64,000 bases of DNA from the NCBI GenBank assembly GCA_963696505.1, contig CAVOKN010000010.1:105185-169184 (forward strand), written 5' to 3'. The DNA is from CAVOKN01 sp963696505. Its GTDB lineage: Bacteria > Pseudomonadota > Gammaproteobacteria > Burkholderiales > Rhodocyclaceae. The translations under genes were made by a program, and so were the position numbers. The first letter of the stretch is position 1. Each line of letters begins with the position of its first letter. This document shows positions 26,636-37,448 of this stretch, in pieces. The notes under the pieces are model-generated. The model did not search any database. It had not been told where the DNA came from and saw only the letters and a list, made by a program, of their open reading frames with translations.

Positions 26636-26947
26636 ATGAATCGCCACCAGCTCATCGAGACGCGCAGCCTGCACTTGCACCAGGCCATCGCAGAGAAACT
26701 GCGCCGCAACCCGGATCTGATCCGCAGGGCATACGAGAACATCGGGCGCTGGAAGCGGATCAACTCCTTCCCCCAGCCCTATCTGGACGAATGGCAGGCG
26801 GTGCTCGACCAGGGGCTGGAAGCCAGCCTCACGCTGATGTGCGAGGACTCGGAGCGGGGTCGCCGCCTGCGCCAGTCCTCGCCCTTTCCCGGCATCCTCT
26901 CGAACGCCGAACGCTGGCGCATCCTGCGTGAAACGCGAGCAGCTTGA
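26636..26947 (+). CDS. Small protein paired with a nucleotidyltransferase (putative antitoxin)
   Basis: A 103-residue basic protein, MNRHQLIETRSLHLH…, with predicted alpha-helices. The C-terminal block (MCEDSERGRRLRQSSPFPGILSNAERW) is a conserved signature I have seen in small genes directly upstream of DUF6036-like nucleotidyltransferases. It overlaps the next gene by 20 bp, so expression would be coupled. Antitoxin identity is an inference from gene order, size and overlap and is not a named family. ATG 26636 was chosen over upstream in-frame starts because the upstream sequence is non-conserved and proline-rich. Confidence 0.6.
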   Translation: MNRHQLIETRSLHLHQAIAEKLRRNPDLIRRAYENIGRWKRINSFPQPYLDEWQAVLDQGLEASLTLMCEDSERGRRLRQSSPFPGILSNAERWRILRETRAA

Positions 26948-27455
26948 GCACCTGATCCGGGCGGTGGCGGCCATCACCCGGCTCCAGCGCATGGTGGTGG
27001 TGGGAAGCCAATCGGTGCTGGGCGCGTATCCCGATGCCCCCGAAGACCTGCTGCTTTCGATGGAGGCCGACATCGTTCCCTGGGATGATCCGGCACTGGC
27101 CGATCTCATAGACGGCAGCATCGGCGAGGACTCGCCATTCCACGAGACTTTCGGCTACTACGCCCAGGGCCTGTCTCCGCAGACGGCGATACTCCCGGCT
27201 GGCTGGGAGGGAAGGCTGATCGCCGTGGACAACGCCAACACCGGCGGAGCGGCCGGCCTGTGCCTCGATCCCCACGACCTTGCCCTGTCCAAGTACGCTG
27301 CGGGCCGGGAGAAGGATCTCCAGTTCACGACCGCGCTGGCAAGGCACGGGCTGGTGCAGCCGGACACGCTCCTGAGCCGGCTATCGCTCATGCCCCTCGA
27401 ACCGGACCGGCGCGAGCGCATCGCGGCGCGGATCGGGCGCGATTTCGGCTCCTGA
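26928..27455 (+). CDS. DUF6036-type nucleotidyltransferase-like protein (putative toxin)
   Basis: A 175-residue cytosolic protein. The segment MVVVGSQSVLGAYPD followed by LLLSMEADIVP resembles the G-S…D strand pair of minimal nucleotidyltransferases, although the second acidic residue of the D-x-D pair is not clear. LCLDPHDLALSKYAAGREKD is the second conserved block, carrying charged residues likely near the active site. Related minimal nucleotidyltransferases act as toxins in MenT, HepT-MntA and AbiE systems, but this family is not shown to be toxic. It is adjacent to trkA with only 76 bp between, marking the right edge of the accessory island. Confidence 0.65.
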   Translation: MKREQLEHLIRAVAAITRLQRMVVVGSQSVLGAYPDAPEDLLLSMEADIVPWDDPALADLIDGSIGEDSPFHETFGYYAQGLSPQTAILPAGWEGRLIAVDNANTGGAAGLCLDPHDLALSKYAAGREKDLQFTTALARHGLVQPDTLLSRLSLMPLEPDRRERIAARIGRDFGS

Positions 27456-27531
27456 GGCCGGGCCGCGGTCCCGCGCGGGACCCGCCGCACCGGCGTAGAA
27501 TCCCGCCGACAACAACATCCCAAGCCACCGC

Positions 27532-28959
27532 GTGAAGATCATCATCCTCGGTGCCGGCCAGGTCGGCACCTCGGTTGCCGAGAGCCTCGTCTCGGAAGCC
27601 AACGACATCTCCGTCGTCGATACCAATCTCGCCCATCTGCACGCGCTCCAGGACCGGCTCGATCTGCGCACCGTGGCAGGCAACGCGGCCTCGCCCTCGA
27701 TCCTGCGGGCGGCGGGCGCCGAAGACGCCGATCTGCTGATCGCGGTGACCCAGAGCGACCAGACCAACCTCTGCGCCTGCCGTGTCGCCGCAACGCTGTT
27801 CAACCTGCCGACCAAGATCGCACGCCTGCGTTCGCCGGACTACATCGAACATCCCGAGCTGCTGAACGACAACAACTTTGCGGTGGACTTCTCGATCTGT
27901 CCGGAGCAGATCGTCACCGATTACATCGTCAAGCTGATCGAGTTTCCCGAGGCGCTGCAGGTGCTGGAGTTCGCCGAGGGGCGGGTGTCGCTGGTGGCGG
28001 TGCGCGCCGTCGAGGGCGGGCCGCTGGTCGGACACCCGATCTCCGACATTCGCCGCCACATGCCCAAGGTGGATGCCCGCATCGCCGCCATCTACCGCAA
28101 GGACCAGCCGATCATCCCCGAGGGGGACACCGTGGTGCAGGTCGGAGACGAGGTGTTCTGCCTCGCGGCGACAGAGAATATCCGCGACGTGATGCAGGAG
28201 CTGCGGCGCATGGACAAGCCGTGCAAGCGGATCATGATCGCTGGCGGCGGCAACATCGGCTTCCGGCTGGCGCGGGCGATCGAGGGGGAGTATCAGGTCA
28301 AGGTGATCGAGCAGGACAAACGCCGCGCCGAGCATCTCGCCGAGAATCTCAAGCATGCGCTGGTGCTGCAGGGCGACGCGACCGACGAGGAGCTGCTGGA
28401 GAGCGAGAACATCGAGGACATGGATCTGTTCCTCGCGCTGACCAACGACGACGAGAACAACATCATGTCTTCGCTGCTTGCCAAACGCATGGGAGCGAAG
28501 CGGGTGTGCGCGCTGATCAACCGCCGCGCCTATGTGGACCTGGTGCAGGCCGACCGCATCGACATCGCCATCTCGCCGGCCCACGTCTCGATCGGCTCGC
28601 TGCTCGCCCACGTGCGCCACGGCGACGTGGCGGCAGTGCACGCCCTGCGCCGCGGTGCGGCGGAGGCGCTGGAGCTGATCGCCCACGGCGACGAGAAATC
28701 GTCCAAGATCGTCGGCCGGCGCATCGAGGACATCGACCTGCCGAAGGGGGCGACCATAGGTGCGCTGGTGCGCCGCATGGGCGATCCGCAGAAGGTGAAA
28801 GTGGAGTCGGGCGCACTGCTCAAGGAACACCACAAGGTGATCGTGGCGCACCACGACACGGTCGTCGAGCCGGACGATCACGTCATCGTGTTCGTGGTGA
28901 ACAAGCGCCTCGTGCCTAAGGTCGAGAAGCTGTTCGCGGTCGGACTGGGCTTCTTCTGA
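27532..28959 (+). CDS. trkA: Trk potassium uptake protein, NAD-binding subunit
   Basis: A cytoplasmic gating ring subunit for the TrkH channel. It has duplicated RCK modules, each a Rossmann domain (IIILGAGQVGTSVAE at residues ~2-16 and IMIAGGGNIGFRLAR at ~235-249) and a TrkA-C domain. The 475 residues are close to the 458 of the E. coli protein. The start is GTG 27532. trkH follows 9 bp after the stop, so the two form an operon. Potassium transport is the function established for the family. Confidence 0.96.
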   Translation: MKIIILGAGQVGTSVAESLVSEANDISVVDTNLAHLHALQDRLDLRTVAGNAASPSILRAAGAEDADLLIAVTQSDQTNLCACRVAATLFNLPTKIARLRSPDYIEHPELLNDNNFAVDFSICPEQIVTDYIVKLIEFPEALQVLEFAEGRVSLVAVRAVEGGPLVGHPISDIRRHMPKVDARIAAIYRKDQPIIPEGDTVVQVGDEVFCLAATENIRDVMQELRRMDKPCKRIMIAGGGNIGFRLARAIEGEYQVKVIEQDKRRAEHLAENLKHALVLQGDATDEELLESENIEDMDLFLALTNDDENNIMSSLLAKRMGAKRVCALINRRAYVDLVQADRIDIAISPAHVSIGSLLAHVRHGDVAAVHALRRGAAEALELIAHGDEKSSKIVGRRIEDIDLPKGATIGALVRRMGDPQKVKVESGALLKEHHKVIVAHHDTVVEPDDHVIVFVVNKRLVPKVEKLFAVGLGFF

Positions 28960-28968
28960 TTCGCCGCC

Positions 28969-30432
28969 ATGGGTTCGCGCATCCTTACGGTGCTGCGGGT
29001 GTTCTCGCTGATCCTGATCATGTTCAGCGCCACCATGGTTGTCCCGGTGCTGGTGAGCTGGATCTTTCAGGACGCCGCCCAGCTCGCCTACGACGAAGGC
29101 ATCCTGATCACGCTGGGGACCGGCGCGCTGCTGTGGCTGCTCACCCACCACCACCAGCGCGAGCTGCAGATCAAGGACGGCTTCCTGCTGGTGGTGCTGA
29201 CCTGGTCGGTGCTGCCAGCCTTCGCCGCGATTCCGCTGATGATCTACTTCTGGCCGAACCTGAGCTTCACCGACGCCTATTTCGAGACCGTGTCCGGCCT
29301 CACCACCACCGGCGCCACGGTGCTCTCGGGCCTCGACCAACTCCCGTTCTCGATCAATCTCTGGCGCGCCGAGCTGGTCTGGCTGGGCGGCATGGGACTG
29401 ATCGTGCTGGCCACCGCCATCCTCCCGCTGCTGGGTGTGGGCGGGCGCCAGATGTTCAAGGCGGAATCCCCCGGCCCGATGAAGGAAGCCAAGCTCACGC
29501 CGCGCATGGCCGAGACCGCCAAGGGGCTGTGGCTGATCTATTTCGCCATTTCGATCGCCTGCCTGTTTTCCCTGCGGTTTGCCGGCATGAGCTGGGGCGA
29601 CGCGACGATCCATACCGGGTCGATCATGGGCTTGGGCGGATTCTCGTCGCACGACGCGAGCTTCGGTTTCTTCGACTCGGTGTCGATCGAAGTGGTGGCC
29701 GAGGTTTTCATGACCCTGGCCGGCTTCAACTTCGCCACCCACTTCCTCGCCGTTCATCGCCGCAGCCTGCGCCCATACCAGCATGACCCGGAAGCCGGCT
29801 GGTTCCTGCTCGTCCTGTGGGGCAGCGTGTTCGCGATCGCACTCTACCTTTGGCACCTGGGCACCTACACCGACTACTGGACCGCACTGCGCTACTCGGC
29901 GTTCAACGTCGTGTCGATCGCCACCACCACCGGCCTCGCCAACACCGACTACGCCCTGTGGCCGATGTTCGCGCCACTGTGGATGCTGTTTCTCTCCAGC
30001 TTCGTCACCAGCGCCGGCTCCACCGGCGGCGGAATCAAGATGATTCGCGCGATCATCCTCTACAAGCAGACCTTCCGCGAAATCATCCGCTCGATGCACC
30101 CCCATGCGGTGCGGCCGATCAAGGTGAAGGGCGAGCCGGTGCCCAACCAGATCGTGTTCGCAGTGCTCGCCTTCGGCTTCATGTACATGGTGATCATCGT
30201 TTCGCTCACCCTGCTGATGTCCTACTCCGGCCTGGACATCGTGACCTCCTTCTCTGCCGTGGTGGCCAGCATCAACAACACCGGTCCCGGACTGAACCAG
30301 GTCGGCCCCGCCACCACCTATGCCGTGCTCAGCGACTTCCAGACCTGGGTGTGCACCATCGCAATGTTGCTTGGGCGGCTGGAGATCTTCACCCTGCTGG
30401 TGGTGCTTTCGCCTGCCTTCTGGCGCAAGTAG
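28969..30432 (+). CDS. trkH: Trk potassium uptake protein, channel subunit
   Basis: A multi-pass inner-membrane protein of 487 residues. It has the four-fold pore-loop organisation of Trk/Ktr channels, with selectivity-filter-type sequences around SGLTTTGATV, GLGGFSSHD, IATTTGLANTDY and INNTGPGLNQVG. Membrane helices are evident from the first residues (LRVFSLILIMFSATMVVPVLVS). It lies directly downstream of trkA. A hairpin (30432-30454) begins at its stop codon. Confidence 0.96.
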   Translation: MGSRILTVLRVFSLILIMFSATMVVPVLVSWIFQDAAQLAYDEGILITLGTGALLWLLTHHHQRELQIKDGFLLVVLTWSVLPAFAAIPLMIYFWPNLSFTDAYFETVSGLTTTGATVLSGLDQLPFSINLWRAELVWLGGMGLIVLATAILPLLGVGGRQMFKAESPGPMKEAKLTPRMAETAKGLWLIYFAISIACLFSLRFAGMSWGDATIHTGSIMGLGGFSSHDASFGFFDSVSIEVVAEVFMTLAGFNFATHFLAVHRRSLRPYQHDPEAGWFLLVLWGSVFAIALYLWHLGTYTDYWTALRYSAFNVVSIATTTGLANTDYALWPMFAPLWMLFLSSFVTSAGSTGGGIKMIRAIILYKQTFREIIRSMHPHAVRPIKVKGEPVPNQIVFAVLAFGFMYMVIIVSLTLLMSYSGLDIVTSFSAVVASINNTGPGLNQVGPATTYAVLSDFQTWVCTIAMLLGRLEIFTLLVVLSPAFWRK

Positions 30433-30454
30433 GCGGCCGGCATGCTCGGCCGCC
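30432..30454 (+). terminator. Hairpin at the end of trkH
   Basis: Perfect 8-bp arms GGCGGCCG and CGGCCGCC around a 7-base loop, starting on the last base of the trkH stop codon. No T-tract follows, so termination would be partial or Rho-assisted. Confidence 0.45.
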
Positions 30455-30525
30455 AACGGGGCACCGGTGTTTCCCGCATAATCGCGCCTTTGCGGCGTCC
30501 AGCCGCCTGCCCAGGACTCGCCACC

Positions 30526-31599
30526 GTGACCCGTCCCCGCAACGACACTTTCCTGCGTGCGCTGATGCGCCAGCCCACCGATTACACGCCGATGTGGATG
30601 ATGCGGCAGGCGGGCCGCTACCTCCCGGAGTACAACGAGACGCGACGGCGCGCCGGCAGCTTCCTCGACCTGTGCCGCAATCCGCACTTCGCCACCGAGG
30701 TGACGATGCAGCCCCTGGCGCGCTATCCGCTGGACGCCGCGATCCTGTTCTCCGACATCCTGGTGCTGCCCGATGCCATGGGTCTGGGCCTGTACTTCGC
30801 CGAGGGCGAGGGGCCCAAGTTCGAACGCCCGCTGCGCGAGGAGTGGGAAATCCGCGACCTGGCCGTGCCGGACCCGACGGTGAGTCTGGGTTACGTGCTC
30901 GACGGGGTGCGCGAGATCCGCCGCGCGCTGGACAACACGGTACCGCTGATCGGCTTTTCCGGCAGCCCGTTCACGCTCGCCTGCTACATGATCGAGGGCG
31001 GCGCCTCGGACGACTTCCGCCGCACCAAGACCCTCCTTTACGATCGCCCCGACCTGCTGCACCACATCCTCGACATCAATGCACGCGCGGTCACCGACTA
31101 TCTCAACGCCCAGATCGAGGCGGGCGCCCAGGCGGTGCAGATTTTCGACACCTGGGGCGGAGCCCTTGCCCATAACGCCTACCTCGAATTCTCGCTGGAA
31201 TACATGCGCCGCATTGTCGCCGGCCTCACCCGCGAGAGGGACGGCGAGCGCGTGCCGGTGATCGTGTTAACCAAGGGCGGCGGGGTTTGGCTGGAATCGA
31301 TCGCCGCGAGCGGCTGCGACGCCGTAGGCCTCGACTGGACGGTGGACCTCGCCAACGCCCGGACGCGGGTCGGCGACCGGGTGGCGCTCCAGGGCAACCT
31401 CGACCCGATGGTGCTGTTCGCCGCGCCCGAAACCATACAGCGCGAAGCGCAGCGGGTGCTGGACAGCTTCGGTCCGGGCCCCGGCCACGTCTTCAACCTG
31501 GGTCACGGCATCTCGCAGTTCACTCCGCCGGACCACGTCACGGCGCTGGTGAACACCGTGCACGATTACAGTCGGCAACAGCGCCGCGACACGGCATAA
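30526..31599 (+). CDS. hemE: Uroporphyrinogen decarboxylase
   Basis: HemE converts uroporphyrinogen III to coproporphyrinogen III in heme synthesis. Family signatures are intact: the N-terminal MWMMRQAGRYLPEY, SDILVLPDAMG with a catalytic Asp, GFSGSPFTLACYMIEG, and NLGHGI near the C-terminus. The GTG start at 30526 gives 357 residues, the family norm; longer in-frame starts would add an unconserved tail. It is followed by a 405-bp gap with DnaA-box-like sequence and then priA. Confidence 0.97.
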   Translation: MTRPRNDTFLRALMRQPTDYTPMWMMRQAGRYLPEYNETRRRAGSFLDLCRNPHFATEVTMQPLARYPLDAAILFSDILVLPDAMGLGLYFAEGEGPKFERPLREEWEIRDLAVPDPTVSLGYVLDGVREIRRALDNTVPLIGFSGSPFTLACYMIEGGASDDFRRTKTLLYDRPDLLHHILDINARAVTDYLNAQIEAGAQAVQIFDTWGGALAHNAYLEFSLEYMRRIVAGLTRERDGERVPVIVLTKGGGVWLESIAASGCDAVGLDWTVDLANARTRVGDRVALQGNLDPMVLFAAPETIQREAQRVLDSFGPGPGHVFNLGHGISQFTPPDHVTALVNTVHDYSRQQRRDTA

Positions 31600-32004
31600 A
31601 GCGGGCCAGACAGCCCATAACGGGCCGAAACCCAGTACCGGCGCGGTGTTTGGACCGGTCAAACGGGCACGCAAAAAAAGGCGCGCCGCCCTTGACTTAT
31701 GCACAGACCGGTGAACTGCCTGCATTGAGGCGGCTTCCCCGGGCGCGCGCCCAGCCTCGATTGCAGGCCATTGATTTGTATGTAGTTTTTTTGGCCTAAT
31801 TGCTGGGCAAAGCGTTGAAAAGCCTTGTGGGGCGTGGCTTTAGGGGCCGCCGACGGAGGTTTCCCACAAAGTTATCCACAGATTTTGTGGACAAGAATAT
31901 TGCGTTTGTGTGGCGGGCCATTACCCGACAAATTCAAACCGTAATCTAGGTTTCCGGTGTAATGACTTGAATCTCAACATTTCCCCGAAAACCGTAACAA
32001 CGGC
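31600..32004. other. 405-bp gap between hemE and priA
   Basis: Intergenic sequence with lower G+C than its surroundings. It has no convincing open frame; one short frame crosses part of it but shows no coding features. The left part holds inverted CGGGCC-type runs after hemE and no clear terminator. An A+T-rich block lies at ~31765-31800 with a seven-T run, and a DnaA-box cluster lies at 31864-31894. The right part (31920-32000) presumably carries the priA promoter, but no strong -35/-10 pair was found. Confidence 0.6.
31864..31894. promoter_or_regulatory. DnaA-box cluster inside a small inverted repeat
   Basis: A perfect DnaA box TTATCCACA at 31872-31880 lies on the plus strand, and TGTGGACAA at 31886-31894 is a one-mismatch box on the minus strand. 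CCACAAA (31864-31870) and TTTGTGG (31884-31890) form an inverted repeat around the first box. This could bind DnaA to control priA or hemE, or act as a titration site. Confidence 0.6.
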
Positions 32005-34185
<2,181 letters not shown>

Positions 34186-34254
34186 GCAGTTCGGGCTACT
34201 CAAGCCCGGCCCCTCGGTTACACTCCGATTCCCCTGGAATAGCCCGACTCCGCG

Positions 34255-35760
34255 ATGTCCCTCGCCGTCCTGAGAAGCCGCGCCCTGGCCGGGATGGAGG
34301 CGCCGGAGGTGCTGGTGGAAGTGCACCTCGCCAACGGACTGCCCAGCTTCAACGTGGTCGGGCTGGCGGACACCGAGGTCAAGGAAAGCCGCGACCGGGT
34401 GCGAGCGGCGATCCAGAACGCCCGCTTCGAGTTTCCGGGCAACCGCCGCATCACCGTCAATCTGGCGCCGGCCGACCTGCCCAAGGACGGCAGCGGCTTC
34501 GACCTGCCGGTGGCTCTCGGCATCCTCGCCGCATCGGGGCAGATTCCCGCCGACCGGCTGGACGAGTACGAGTTCGCCGGCGAACTGGCGCTGACCGGCG
34601 AGCTGCGCCGGGTCCGCGGCGCCCTGGCGATGAGCGTTCGGGTCGCGCGTGCCGGCCGCAGTTTCGTGCTGCCGAAAGTCAGTGCCCAGGAGGCGGCGCT
34701 GGTGGCCGAGGGCCGTATCCTGGGGGCTGACTCTCTGCTGGAAGTGTGTGCACACCTCTCCGGAACCCAGCCGCTTGCGCCGACAACCCCGGGCGAACGC
34801 GAGGGCTCAGGCGCATGCTATGCCGATCTGGCGGACGTCAAGGGCCAACTCGCCGCCAAACGGGCACTGACCGTCGCCGCCGCCGGCCGACACTCCTTGC
34901 TGATGGTCGGCCCGCCGGGCACCGGCAAGTCGATGCTGGCGGAGCGCCTGCCCGGCATCTGTCCGCCCATGACGCCCGACGAAGCGATGGAGGCGGCTGC
35001 CATCCAGTCCCTGGCCGACGGCGGCTTCGACATCCGGCGCCTCGGCCGGCGGCCGTTTCGCAGCCCGCACCATTCCGCTTCGGCGGTGGCGCTGGTCGGA
35101 GGCGGCTCGGTGCCCAAGCCCGGCGAGATTTCGCTCGCCCACCACGGCTGCCTGTTTCTGGACGAACTGCCCGAGTTCGACCGCCGCGTGCTGGAGGCGC
35201 TGCGCGAACCGCTGGAGAGCGGCCGCATCACCGTCTCCCGCGCCGCCGCGAAGGCCGAATACCCGGCCCAATTCCAGTTGGTCGCGGCGATGAACCCCTG
35301 CCCCTGCGGCTACCTGGGCCACGCCAGCGGCCGCTGCCGCTGCACGCCGGACCAGATCGCGCGCTACCGCGGGCGCATCTCGGGACCCTTCCTCGACCGC
35401 CTCGATATCGTGATCGAAGTGCCCTCATTGCCTCACGACGAGTTGACCGGCGGCACGCAGGGGGACACCAGTGCCACCGTCGGCGAGCGGGTCGAACGCG
35501 CCTTCGCGCGCCAGATCGCGCGCCAGGGCAAGCCCAATTCGCGCCTCGCGCCGCGGGAGATCGAAAGTCAGTGCCCGGTGGGCGCCGATGCCCAGAACAT
35601 GCTCAGGCGCGCCGTCGAGCGGCTGCACCTGTCCGCCCGCGCCTACCACCGCATCCTGAAAGTCGCGCGCAGCATCGCCGACCTCGATGATGCCGCAGAC
35701 ATACGCCCGCCCCACGTCGCCGAAGCGATCCAGTACCGCCGCTTTCTCGGCGACAATTAG
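34255..35760 (+). CDS. comM: YifB/ComM-family Mg-chelatase-like AAA+ ATPase
   Basis: A 501-residue AAA+ protein of the ComM family, hexameric helicases that aid branch migration during natural transformation. It has the N-terminal ChlI-like domain (start MSLAVLRSRALAGMEAPEV), Walker A GPPGTGKSMLAERLPG, Walker B LFLDELPEF, an R-finger region PCPCGYLGH, and a C-terminal Mg-chelatase-like helical domain. It follows priA by 69 bp. The symbol is assigned by family, so YifB is equally valid. Confidence 0.93.
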   Translation: MSLAVLRSRALAGMEAPEVLVEVHLANGLPSFNVVGLADTEVKESRDRVRAAIQNARFEFPGNRRITVNLAPADLPKDGSGFDLPVALGILAASGQIPADRLDEYEFAGELALTGELRRVRGALAMSVRVARAGRSFVLPKVSAQEAALVAEGRILGADSLLEVCAHLSGTQPLAPTTPGEREGSGACYADLADVKGQLAAKRALTVAAAGRHSLLMVGPPGTGKSMLAERLPGICPPMTPDEAMEAAAIQSLADGGFDIRRLGRRPFRSPHHSASAVALVGGGSVPKPGEISLAHHGCLFLDELPEFDRRVLEALREPLESGRITVSRAAAKAEYPAQFQLVAAMNPCPCGYLGHASGRCRCTPDQIARYRGRISGPFLDRLDIVIEVPSLPHDELTGGTQGDTSATVGERVERAFARQIARQGKPNSRLAPREIESQCPVGADAQNMLRRAVERLHLSARAYHRILKVARSIADLDDAADIRPPHVAEAIQYRRFLGDN

Positions 35761-35787
35761 GCATTCCCGAGAAACGAGGAAACCGCC

Positions 35788-36237
35788 TTGCCCGAACCGA
35801 CTTCCCCACCCCCCGCTTCCTTTACGCCACCTCCGTCATCCAGGCCGGCCGCCGCGCCGCCGCGCAAGAAGCGGAACTGGACGCTGCGACTGTTGCTGCT
35901 GTTCGTTCCGGTGCTGGCGCTCGCCATTGCGTCCACCTACACCGTGATGGTCCTCAACTGGAACTACTCCAGCGGCGAGCGCGCCGGCTACGTGCAGAAA
36001 TTCTCCAAGAAAGGCTGGATCTGCAAGACCTGGGAAGGCCAACTCGCCATGGTTTCGCTGCCCGGCACGATGGCGGAAATCTTCGCGTTCACGGTGCGCA
36101 GCGACGCCGTGGCGGACAAGATCAATCGCAGCATCGGCAAGCGCGTCACCCTGGTCTATGAGGAGCATCGCGGCATCCCCGGCACCTGCTTCGGCGAGAC
36201 CGGCTACTTCGTGGTGGATGTGAAAGCGGTCGAGTGA
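35788..36237 (+). CDS. Conserved single-pass membrane protein, function unknown
   Basis: A 149-residue protein starting at TTG 35788, 8 bp after GAGG. A Pro-rich cytoplasmic N-terminus (~30 residues) precedes one membrane helix (LLLLFVPVLALAIASTY) and a soluble domain with GYVQKFSKKGWICKTWEG and the C-terminal GTCFGETGYFVVD block. Homologues in Betaproteobacteria are often mislabelled 6-phosphogluconate dehydrogenase, and nothing in the sequence supports that. The 3' end overlaps the Bcr gene (GTGA). Confidence 0.75.
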   Translation: MPEPTSPPPASFTPPPSSRPAAAPPRKKRNWTLRLLLLFVPVLALAIASTYTVMVLNWNYSSGERAGYVQKFSKKGWICKTWEGQLAMVSLPGTMAEIFAFTVRSDAVADKINRSIGKRVTLVYEEHRGIPGTCFGETGYFVVDVKAVE

Positions 36238-37448
36238 CCCAGGCCGTGCCGAAGCTGCTGCCGGTGCTGCTGGCGGCGCTGGCGGCGATCGGCCCCTTCT
36301 CCATCGACACCTATCTGCCGGCCTTTCCGGCGATCGGCGCCGAACTGGGCGCGAGCCCGCTCCAGGTGCAGCAGACGCTGACCGCTTACCTGGCGCCCTT
36401 CGCCGTGATGATCCTGTGGCATGGGGCGCTGTCCGACACCCTCGGGCGGCGGCGAGTGATCCTCGCCACCCTGCTGCTGTTCGCCGCATCGACCTTGGTG
36501 TGCGCCTTCGCGAACAGTATCGAGATGTTGTGGCTGGGCCGCGGGCTGCAGGGAATCTGCGCCGGATCGGGCATGGTGATCGCGCGCGCCATCGTGCGCG
36601 ACGTACTCCAGGACGGTCCCGCCGCCCAGCGCCTGATGGCCAGCGTGGCGGTGATGTTCGCCCTGGCGCCGGCGGTGGCGCCGGTGGTCGGGGGCTGGAT
36701 CTTCGCCTGGCTGGGCTGGCGCGCGGTGTTCGGCTTCCTGCTGCTCTATGCCCTGGCGCTGTTCTTCGCCTGCCAGCGCTTCCTGCCCGAAACCCTGCCC
36801 CGCGAGCAGCGTCAGAGCCTGCACCCCGCCTGGCTGGCGCGCTCCTACCTGGGAATATTCGCGCGACCGGAGTTCCTGCTGCTGGCGGGTGCGCTGGCGC
36901 TCAACTTCGCCGCCTTCTTCATCTACGTGCTGTCGGCGCCGGTGTTCCTGATGCAGCACCTGGGCCTGTCGCCGCAGCAGTTCGCCTGGATGTTCGTTCC
37001 GGGCGTGGCAGGCATGATGGCCGGCTCCTTCGCTTCGGGCCGGCTGGCGGGCAAGCTGTCGCCGCGGCGAACCATCGCCGCCGGCTATGCCGTGATGATC
37101 GCCGCCGCCGCGATCAATGTCGGCGTCAATCTACTGCTGGCGCCGGGGCTGCCGCAATCCGTGCTGCCGATCGTCATCTACAACGTCGGCATGGCGCTGG
37201 CGATGCCCAGCCTGACCCTGCTGGTGCTCGATCTGCTACCGCAGCAGCGCGGCCTGGTCTCCTCCTGCCAGGGCTTCGTTCAGACCCTGGCCAATGCGCT
37301 GGCCGCGGCCTTCGTCGCCCCGCTGCTGTGGGGCTCGACACTGAGCCTGGCGCTGGGCATGGCCGGCATCCTCGCCATCGGGCTGGCGGGCTTTGGCACC
37401 TACCTATGGGATCGTCGCCGCAAGGCTCAGGCCATCGGCTTGCAGTAG
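36234..37448 (+). CDS. Bcr/CflA-family multidrug efflux MFS transporter
   Basis: A 12-helix major facilitator of 404 residues that starts at GTG 36234, overlapping the previous gene by four bases. The first-loop motif around DTLGRRRV and the N-terminal FSIDTYLPAFPAI block are diagnostic of the Bcr/CflA drug-resistance subfamily (DHA1). It exports bicyclomycin or other compounds in relatives. The gene is convergent with the next MFS gene, and their ends overlap by 22 bp. Confidence 0.9.
   Translation: MTQAVPKLLPVLLAALAAIGPFSIDTYLPAFPAIGAELGASPLQVQQTLTAYLAPFAVMILWHGALSDTLGRRRVILATLLLFAASTLVCAFANSIEMLWLGRGLQGICAGSGMVIARAIVRDVLQDGPAAQRLMASVAVMFALAPAVAPVVGGWIFAWLGWRAVFGFLLLYALALFFACQRFLPETLPREQRQSLHPAWLARSYLGIFARPEFLLLAGALALNFAAFFIYVLSAPVFLMQHLGLSPQQFAWMFVPGVAGMMAGSFASGRLAGKLSPRRTIAAGYAVMIAAAAINVGVNLLLAPGLPQSVLPIVIYNVGMALAMPSLTLLVLDLLPQQRGLVSSCQGFVQTLANALAAAFVAPLLWGSTLSLALGMAGILAIGLAGFGTYLWDRRRKAQAIGLQ

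Noticed and set aside
27388..31173. A very long minus-strand open frame opposite trkA-trkH-hemE
   Set aside because: It is antisense to three well-supported genes, with His/Gln/Asp-rich composition typical of the complement of G+C-rich coding sequence.
31600..32004. Chromosomal replication origin in the hemE-priA gap
   Set aside because: Only one perfect and one near-perfect DnaA box are present, and no DnaA-unwinding element of the needed size is evident. Kept only as a DnaA-box cluster.
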